Assembly (NCBI GenBank): GCA_009930155.1
Contig: RZYX01000052.1
Location: forward strand, 1-11,936
DNA length: 11,936 nt
Direction: 5' to 3'
Origin: Clostridia bacterium
GTDB lineage: Bacteria > Bacillota_A > Clostridia > Oscillospirales > Acutalibacteraceae
Shown here: positions 7,002 to 11,936 of the stretch, piece by piece
Position numbering within the stretch: the stretch's first letter is position 1
Layout of the letters: every line of letters starts with the position of its first letter
Notes under the pieces: model-generated
Seen by the model: only the letters and a program-made list of their open reading frames with translations
What the model was told of the DNA's origin: nothing
Database searches by the model: none
Translations under genes and position numbers: made by a program

Positions 7002-8360
7002 CTATGTTAGTCCATCGACAAAAAACGCTCCTATTGCAACAGCTCCTATTGCTAATGGAGCAACAAACCTAATTATAAAAACTATAATATTTGATAATAT
7101 AGGAGGTATTTTTCTCGCTTGATTAATTTCATCAACAAAATTCGATTTTCCTAACTTCCAACCGGTATAAATAACAATAAACAACGCACCAAAAGTAAGA
7201 AAAACATTTGCCGACATATAGTTCATTAAGTCAAATACAGTTTTTCCAAAGATTGTAAAATCTTTTAGAGGGCCAAACGACAAAGTACATGCAATACCCA
7301 CCGCCGAAATAGCACTAGCACTAATAGCAGTTGCTTTTTTGCGACTCATTTTATGCTCTTCGATTAAATAAGCGACCACAACTTCTAGTACAGATATTGT
7401 ACTTGTTAAAGCAGCAACTGAAAGCAAAATAAAAAATGCAATTGCAAAATAAAACCCACCCGGCATAGCCTGAAATATTCCAGGGAGTGTTACAAAAACC
7501 AATCCCGGCCCTGCAGCGGGACTTTGCCCCAAAGCCATCAATGCCGGAAAAATCATAACGCCACTCAAAATAGCAATTAAAGTATCGGCAGTTGCCACCT
7601 GAAAAGCTGTTCCCAAAAGAGGTGTGTCCTTTCTAATATACGACCCATAAGTTATAAGTGCTCCCATTCCAATACTAAGCGAAAATGCTGCCTGCCCCAG
7701 AGCCATTAAGACTCCATTAAGACTAAGTTTACTAAAATTTGGTTCAAACAAAAAACGCAACCCTTTTTCTGCTCCGGGCAAAGTAATACTTCTAATACAA
7801 ATTGCTATTATCATAACAAGCAACAAAGGCATCAATATTTTTGTGTATTTTTCTATGCCCTTTTGTACACCTGCCAAAACGACTCCGGCTGTCAATGCCA
7901 TAAAAATCATCTGCCAAATTAATGGCCTCCAACTACCTGATGTAAAAGTTGCAAAATCTCTATTTAACTGATTAATATCTTTTCCTGCAAAATTTCCGGC
8001 AAAAGCCTGATAAATATATTCCAGCGTCCAGCCTGCAACAGTGCTATAAAAGGATAAAATCACAAAAGCAGCAACAATTCCCATCAATCCAATAATCCAC
8101 CAAGGACTTTTGGGAGACAATTTGCGAAAAGACCCCAAAGCATTACTTTGTGAGCGACGACCAATTACAAACTCACTCATCATTACAGGAATTCCAATAA
8201 TCAAAATAAAAAACACATACAAAAGTAAAAAAGCTCCACCGCCGTTTTCTCCTGTAATATAGGGAAATCGCCAGATATTTCCTAAACCAACGGCTGATCC
8301 TGCGGCTGCAGCTATTACTCCAAATCTTCCGGTAAATCCATCACGCTGGTTTATCGCCAT
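7002..8360 (-). CDS. Neurotransmitter:sodium symporter (NSS/SNF) family transporter
   Basis: The 452-residue product is a LeuT-fold, sodium-dependent amino acid or amine importer in the inner membrane. The unwound TM1 signature GSAVGLGNIWRFPY (21-34) is followed by GENGGGAF (37-44). The TM6 substrate and ion region is LGQAAFSLSIGMGALITYGSY in two parts (221-241). TM8 has ALTS (317-320), where T319 and S320 match the LeuT Na2-site T354 and S355. N28 corresponds to LeuT N27, and S22 stands where LeuT has N21, as in many bacterial members. Length and hydrophobic segments suit the shorter bacterial forms, often with 11 rather than 12 helices. It is the first gene of the minus-strand set. The substrate is unknown; branched-chain or aromatic amino acids are common for the family. 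Confidence 0.94.
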   Translation of the reverse strand: MAINQRDGFTGRFGVIAAAAGSAVGLGNIWRFPYITGENGGGAFLLLYVFFILIIGIPVMMSEFVIGRRSQSNALGSFRKLSPKSPWWIIGLMGIVAAFVILSFYSTVAGWTLEYIYQAFAGNFAGKDINQLNRDFATFTSGSWRPLIWQMIFMALTAGVVLAGVQKGIEKYTKILMPLLLVMIIAICIRSITLPGAEKGLRFLFEPNFSKLSLNGVLMALGQAAFSLSIGMGALITYGSYIRKDTPLLGTAFQVATADTLIAILSGVMIFPALMALGQSPAAGPGLVFVTLPGIFQAMPGGFYFAIAFFILLSVAALTSTISVLEVVVAYLIEEHKMSRKKATAISASAISAVGIACTLSFGPLKDFTIFGKTVFDLMNYMSANVFLTFGALFIVIYTGWKLGKSNFVDEINQARKIPPILSNIIVFIIRFVAPLAIGAVAIGAFFVDGLT

Positions 8361-8391
8361 AATTTGTTTGTTTTATAATACAAATAATAAA

Positions 8392-8418
8392 CAATGCTAA
8401 AGTCTGAATAAAACACAA
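8392..8418 (-). promoter_or_regulatory. Weak candidate promoter for the transporter operon
   Basis: On the minus strand TAGCATTG (8399-8392) matches TAnnTTTG at all but one position, with TTG at 8418-8416, 16 bases upstream. It lies 31 bases before the NSS start and directly after the aldolase terminator, where a promoter is needed. The spacing is slightly short and the -33 element overlaps the terminator T-run. Confidence 0.3.
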
Positions 8419-8459
8419 AAATAGTGGCTTTATTTCCAAAAAACAAAATAAAGCCACTA
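8417..8459 (-). terminator. Intrinsic terminator of the aldolase gene
   Basis: A perfect 14-bp stem joins 8446-8459 and 8422-8435 (TAGTGGCTTTATTT and its complement) around a 10-base loop. On the minus strand it is followed by five T residues (8421-8417). It begins 6 bases past the aldolase stop and separates that gene from the transporter operon. Confidence 0.92.
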
Positions 8460-8465
8460 GAATTT

Positions 8466-9545
8466 TTATAATTTATCAATACAATTCAAATCCGAAAATG
8501 CTGATTTTATCCTTTCGATCATAGATTTCTCGGCCTCTCTTAACCAAACTCTAGGATCATATTTTTTCTTATTTGGTTTATCGTCACCTGCTGGATTTCC
8601 AATTTGAGCCTGCAAATACTCTTGATTTGCAAGATAGTATTTTCTAATCCCATCCCAAAAAGCCCATTGGGTATCTGTATCAATATTCATTTTTATAACA
8701 CCGTAACCAATTGCTTCGCGAATCTCGTCAAGACTCGAACCCGAGCCACCATGGAAGACAAAATCAACAGGATTTGGATCAGTTTTAAATTTATCTTGAA
8801 TAAAATCCTGTGAATTTTTTAAAATTATTGGCTGTAAATTCACATTTCCGGGCTTATAAACCCCATGAACATTACCAAAAGATGCAGCAATTGTAAATTT
8901 ATCGGAAATTTTCATTAACTCTTCGTATGCAAATGCAACATCCTCGGGTTGAGAGTATAGTTTTGCATTATCAACATCTGTGTTATCAACACCATCTTCT
9001 TCGCCACCCGTAACACCAAGTTCTATCTCAAGAGTCATGTCGATTTTACTCATTCTTTCGAGATATTTTTTACATATTTCGATATTTTCCTCGATAGGTT
9101 CTTCTGAAAGGTCAAGCATGTGAGACGAAAACAAAGGTTTTCCAAATTCTTGATAAAAAGTTTCGCCAGCATCAAGTAATCCATCAATCCACGGAAGAAG
9201 TTTTTTTGCAGCATGATCGGTATGTAAAATTACTGCCACACCATACATTTCTGCAAGTTGATGCACATGCTGTGCTGCACATATTGCTCCGGCAATTGAC
9301 GCTTGCTGCTCCTCATTTGACAGACCTTTACCTGCATAAAATGCGGCACCTCCATTTGACAATTGAATAATCACAGGAGAGTTAACATCTCTGGCAGCCT
9401 CGAGAACAGCATTAACAGAATCGGTGCTTACCACGTTTACAGCAGGAAGTGCATAAGCATTTTCCTTAGCATGTTTAAATACTTTTTGTACATCATTACC
9501 GGTAATTACTCCGGGTTCAACCAAATCGAAAAGTTTTTGTGCCAT
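8466..9545 (-). CDS. fbaA: Class II fructose-bisphosphate aldolase
   Basis: This cytoplasmic, zinc-dependent enzyme of glycolysis and gluconeogenesis splits fructose 1,6-bisphosphate into glyceraldehyde 3-phosphate and dihydroxyacetone phosphate. From the MAQKLFDLV start it has 359 residues, the same as E. coli FbaA. Key residues line up with E. coli numbering plus one: D110 and H111 (HTDHAAKKLLPW), E175, E182 (TGGEEDGVDN), and zinc ligands H227 (FGNVHGVY) and H265 (FHGGSGS). NIDTDTQWAFWDG at 287-299 is also typical. An upstream ATG at 9629 would add 28 unrelated residues, but a good -7 box at 9564-9571 lies between the two ATGs, so the start at 9545 is preferred. The gene is transcribed alone, divergent from clpP, and ends in a strong terminator. 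Confidence 0.96.
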   Translation of the reverse strand: MAQKLFDLVEPGVITGNDVQKVFKHAKENAYALPAVNVVSTDSVNAVLEAARDVNSPVIIQLSNGGAAFYAGKGLSNEEQQASIAGAICAAQHVHQLAEMYGVAVILHTDHAAKKLLPWIDGLLDAGETFYQEFGKPLFSSHMLDLSEEPIEENIEICKKYLERMSKIDMTLEIELGVTGGEEDGVDNTDVDNAKLYSQPEDVAFAYEELMKISDKFTIAASFGNVHGVYKPGNVNLQPIILKNSQDFIQDKFKTDPNPVDFVFHGGSGSSLDEIREAIGYGVIKMNIDTDTQWAFWDGIRKYYLANQEYLQAQIGNPAGDDKPNKKKYDPRVWLREAEKSMIERIKSAFSDLNCIDKL

Positions 9546-9563
9546 AATTGTAGATTTTTTTCT

Positions 9564-9571
9564 CAAAAGTA
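9564..9571 (-). promoter_or_regulatory. Putative -7 promoter box of the aldolase gene
   Basis: Read on the minus strand, TACTTTTG matches TAnnTTTG exactly and ends 18 bases before the ATG at 9545, giving a leader of about a dozen bases. No clear -33 TTG is seen at the normal distance. Its position argues against translation from the ATG at 9629. Confidence 0.5.
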
Positions 9572-9699
9572 TAAAATTAAATGCATAATAAAAAATATGT
9601 TTAATAAACAATATGTCGGAAAACTGCAATTTCAGAGTTTATGTTTATAAATAAGCTTACATTTTTGATTATTGAAAGTAAATTTTCATAATAAAATTG

Positions 9700-9707
9700 T
9701 ATTTTTG
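9700..9707 (+). promoter_or_regulatory. Putative -7 promoter box of clpP
   Basis: TATTTTTG matches TAnnTTTG and ends 26 bases before the clpP ATG. The closest upstream TTG (9672-9674) is 25 bases away, a little far for a -33 element. Confidence 0.45.
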
Positions 9708-9733
9708 TTCATTAAAATCATAAATAGAAAAAA

Positions 9734-10411
9734 ATGAACAATAACGAATTTAGAAAATATGCAACCCGTCATCACGGGATAAATAGTTTGGTGTTTGATC
9801 AATATACTAGTATTTATAACAACTACATCTCGCCAACAATTATCGAAGAGCGAACATTAAATATTGCCACAATGGATGTTTTTTCGAGATTGATGATGGA
9901 CAGAATTATCTTTTTAGGATTACCTATTGATGATTATGTTGCCAATATTATTCAAGCTCAGTTGCTATTTCTAGAAAGCACAGATCCAAACAAAGACATT
10001 CAGATTTACTTTAACACTCCGGGGGGTTCTGTTTATGCAGGACTTGGAATTTATGACACTATGCAATATATCAGTTCAGACATAGCAACAATTTGTACTG
10101 GAATGGCAGCATCAATGGGAGCAGTATTGCTGTGCGCCGGCACAAAAGGCAAAAGATCTGCATTAAAACACTCCAGAGTAATGATACACCAACCTATGGG
10201 TGGAGCATCAGGTCAAGCAACAGATATTGAAATCACAACCAAAGAAATAATCAAGCTTCGTAAAGAATTATATGAAATAATTTCGGACCATTCCGGAAAA
10301 CCTTTCAAGCAAGTCGAAAAAGATTCTGATCGTGACTATTGGATGACTGCCGAAGAAGCAAAAAACTATGGTATGATAGACGAAATACTTTTCCGAGAAA
10401 TAAAGAAATAA
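9734..10411 (+). CDS. clpP: ATP-dependent Clp protease proteolytic subunit ClpP
   Basis: The 225-residue product is the serine peptidase of the Clp system, forming a tetradecameric barrel in the cytoplasm that degrades proteins fed by ClpX. The catalytic triad is visible: S127 in GMAASMGA, H152 in VMIHQPMGG and D201 in DRDYW, with the same spacing as E. coli S97, H122 and D171. Other family features are NTPGGSVYAGLGIYDTMQ (94-111) and the Bacteroidota-type N-terminus MNNNEFRKYA with SPTIIEER (33-40), which supports this start. clpX follows after 90 bases with no terminator between them, so they are probably co-transcribed. The gene for trigger factor, which often precedes clpP in bacteria, is not present; the upstream neighbour is the divergent aldolase. 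Confidence 0.97.
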   Translation: MNNNEFRKYATRHHGINSLVFDQYTSIYNNYISPTIIEERTLNIATMDVFSRLMMDRIIFLGLPIDDYVANIIQAQLLFLESTDPNKDIQIYFNTPGGSVYAGLGIYDTMQYISSDIATICTGMAASMGAVLLCAGTKGKRSALKHSRVMIHQPMGGASGQATDIEITTKEIIKLRKELYEIISDHSGKPFKQVEKDSDRDYWMTAEEAKNYGMIDEILFREIKK

Positions 10412-10501
10412 AAACTGATTTTCATAATAATAAAAACTTTATCATTTAAACAGTTATCACATTGATGAATGTAAAAATTTTTAATAAAAAAAAACACAAA
10501 A

Positions 10502-11719
10502 ATGGATAAATGCTCTCTCTGCGGAAGAAAAGAGTCGGAGGTAAATATGTTATTTACAGGTGTAGATGGACATATTTGCGATGAATGTATCGAACGCGGA
10601 CACGAAATATTAATGGAGGACAGAGCTTCGAGCGGAACATTTTCGATTGGAGACATAAAACTATTAAAACCCAAACAAATAAAAGAATTTATTGACCAAT
10701 ATGTAATTGGACAAGAACATGCAAAAAAAGTTTTGTCGGTAGCAGTTTATAATCACTACAAACGTCTTTCGCAACCAGACACAAAGGATGATGTAGAAAT
10801 TGAAAAATCAAACATTATTATGGTTGGCGAAACCGGTACCGGAAAAACGCTATTAGCAAGAACAATAGCCAAAATGCTTCATGTTCCGTTTACTATTGTT
10901 GACGCAACCGTGCTGACAGAGGCCGGATATGTTGGTGAAGACATCGAAAGTCTTTTAACACGATTGCTACAGGCAGCCGACTACGATGTGAAAGCAGCTG
11001 AAAGAGGTATCGTTTTTATTGACGAAATTGATAAAATCGCACGTAAAAGTGATAACCCCAGCATTACCAGAGATGTCTCAGGCGAGGGAGTTCAACAAGG
11101 ACTACTTAAATTACTCGAAGGGTCTATTGTAAATGTTCCTCCACAAGGAGGTCGAAAACATCCTGAACAAAAAATGATCCCGGTAAATACTAAAGATATC
11201 TTATTTGTTTGTGGTGGAGCTTTCGAAGGTATCGATAGAATAATTGCAAAACGTATGAACACCCAAGTTGTGGGTTATGGTTCGCATAAAATTCAAGAAC
11301 AAGTAGATAAAGAAAATCTGTTGAAATACATTGTTCCTGACGATATCAGAAAATTTGGGCTAATCCCCGAAATTGTCGGACGTCTACCAGTACTAACACA
11401 CCTTGAACCTCTTGATAGAGACGCTTTAAAAAGAATTCTAACAGAACCTAAAAACTCTATCATAAAGCAATATATTAAACTTTTCAAAATGGATAATATA
11501 AAGCTTGAGTTTAGTGATGACGCTATAGAGTTTATTGTTGATCAAGCGATTTCTTTTAAACTTGGTGCAAGAGGATTGCGTTCTATTTGCGAATCAATAA
11601 TGCTCGAAGCTATGTTTGATCTGCCTTCCGGAAAAACAAAAGAATTTAAAGTAGATAAAATATATGCCGAAAATAAACTCGATAAAAATGCTGCTATTAA
11701 ATTCAAAAATGTAGGATAA
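10502..11719 (+). CDS. clpX: ATP-dependent Clp protease ATP-binding subunit ClpX
   Basis: The 405-residue product is a hexameric AAA+ unfoldase that recognises tagged or damaged proteins and threads them into ClpP. The N-terminal zinc-binding domain has C4, C7, C26 and C29. The AAA+ core shows Walker A GETGTGKT (109-116), the GYVG pore loop (142-145), Walker B VFIDEID (171-177), the RKH loop GGRKHP (216-221) and sensor 2 GARGLR (355-360). The ClpP-docking loop, IGF in E. coli, reads VGY at 257-259. Residue 110 of Walker A is E rather than the usual P. I believe both are common in this phylum, but could not check. The start gives the zinc domain directly (MDKCSLCG). It lies 90 bases after clpP in the same direction. 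Confidence 0.97.
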   Translation: MDKCSLCGRKESEVNMLFTGVDGHICDECIERGHEILMEDRASSGTFSIGDIKLLKPKQIKEFIDQYVIGQEHAKKVLSVAVYNHYKRLSQPDTKDDVEIEKSNIIMVGETGTGKTLLARTIAKMLHVPFTIVDATVLTEAGYVGEDIESLLTRLLQAADYDVKAAERGIVFIDEIDKIARKSDNPSITRDVSGEGVQQGLLKLLEGSIVNVPPQGGRKHPEQKMIPVNTKDILFVCGGAFEGIDRIIAKRMNTQVVGYGSHKIQEQVDKENLLKYIVPDDIRKFGLIPEIVGRLPVLTHLEPLDRDALKRILTEPKNSIIKQYIKLFKMDNIKLEFSDDAIEFIVDQAISFKLGARGLRSICESIMLEAMFDLPSGKTKEFKVDKIYAENKLDKNAAIKFKNVG

Positions 11720-11936
11720 ATTTTTCGTAATTATTTAGGTTATGGAAAGATTATGAGCATTTTAGAATGCGTTTTTGCAATATCACTGAAACTAAATAGG
11801 GGCTACTGAACCTTTAGCTCGGCGCAGCTAAAAACAATTAACCCGCATTATTACTTCGTGAGGGCTTCGCCGTTCATGCGATTAGCTTTGTGTAGATACA
11901 AGGCGTCTAACTTTGCAGTTATACTTTTGTATTACA
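11720..11936. other. Non-coding region after clpX with GC-rich hairpins
   Basis: No gene is visible in the last 217 bases. A weak hairpin GCATT/AATGC (11757-11770) followed by GTTTTT could terminate clpX inefficiently. From about 11796 the sequence becomes richer in GC and holds a 7-bp hairpin (11813-11832), GGC/GCC and CGCAT/ATGCG pairings at 11845-11880, and a TAACT/AGTTA hairpin near the end (about 11908-11921). A further gene may begin beyond the window. Confidence 0.6.
11813..11832. repeat. 7-bp hairpin in the post-clpX region
   Basis: TTTAGCT at 11813-11819 pairs perfectly with AGCTAAA at 11826-11832 around the loop CGGCGC. It is followed by AAAACAATTA, not a T-run, so it is not a plus-strand terminator. 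On the minus strand it would be followed by GGTTCAG, again without a U-tract. Confidence 0.45.

Noticed and set aside
9546..9629. Longer aldolase reading frame starting at 9629
   Set aside because: The extra 28 residues resemble nothing in the family, the MAQK start gives exactly the E. coli FbaA length, and a -7 promoter box lies downstream of the earlier ATG.
9363..9650. Plus-strand open frame opposite the aldolase start
   Set aside because: Antisense to the conserved N-terminus of aldolase and no family resemblance.
11753..11810. Very short open frame MSILECVFA after clpX
   Set aside because: Only 18 codons, no ribosome-binding signal, overlaps a weak hairpin.
1..11936. CRISPR array, integrase, transposase, toxin-antitoxin or defence genes
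   Set aside because: No regularly spaced repeats and no open frame of these families on either strand.

Overview
The window comes from an AT-rich member of the Bacteroidota. The evidence is a secreted protein with a C-terminal type IX secretion (T9SS) type A sorting domain, promoter -7 boxes of the Bacteroidota form TAnnTTTG, weak or absent Shine-Dalgarno sequences, and the typical Bacteroidota form of ClpP and ClpX. A marine or gut-type Bacteroidales- or Flavobacteriia-like organism fits; the genus cannot be read from the sequence.

Layout. (1) 1-3111, plus strand: the last 20 codons of a T9SS cargo gene with its terminator, then a complete 931-residue modular T9SS cargo protein with its own terminator. 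The last 63 bases of the two genes are identical. (2) 3112-3727: about 600 bases with no convincing gene, between convergent transcription units. It holds a long imperfect palindrome, further inverted repeats and a GC-rich structured island. (3) 8360 down to 3728, minus strand: a tightly packed four-gene set, NSS/SNF sodium-dependent transporter, AGCS sodium:alanine-type symporter, membrane-anchored protein with four helix-hairpin-helix (HhH) repeats, and a SpoU/TrmH-family RNA methyltransferase. Gaps are 5 and 6 bases, then a 4-base ATGA overlap. (4) 9545 down to 8466, minus strand: class II fructose-bisphosphate aldolase with a strong intrinsic terminator. (5) 9734-11719, plus strand: clpP and clpX, divergent from the aldolase. 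(6) 11720-11936: non-coding sequence with a second GC-rich, hairpin-forming patch that shares a 10-mer with the intergenic region at 3112-3727.

How the genes work together. ClpX unfolds substrates and feeds them to ClpP. The two transporters are both sodium-driven amino acid uptake systems and are probably co-transcribed. The HhH protein and the methyltransferase share the operon, but no functional link to uptake is evident. The aldolase is a stand-alone glycolysis/gluconeogenesis gene. The T9SS protein is probably displayed on, or released from, the cell surface.

I did not find a clear new defence, mobile or biosynthetic system. The coding regions are mostly conserved housekeeping genes. 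The most unusual signals are the exact duplicated 3' ends of the T9SS genes and the repeat-rich intergenic regions.
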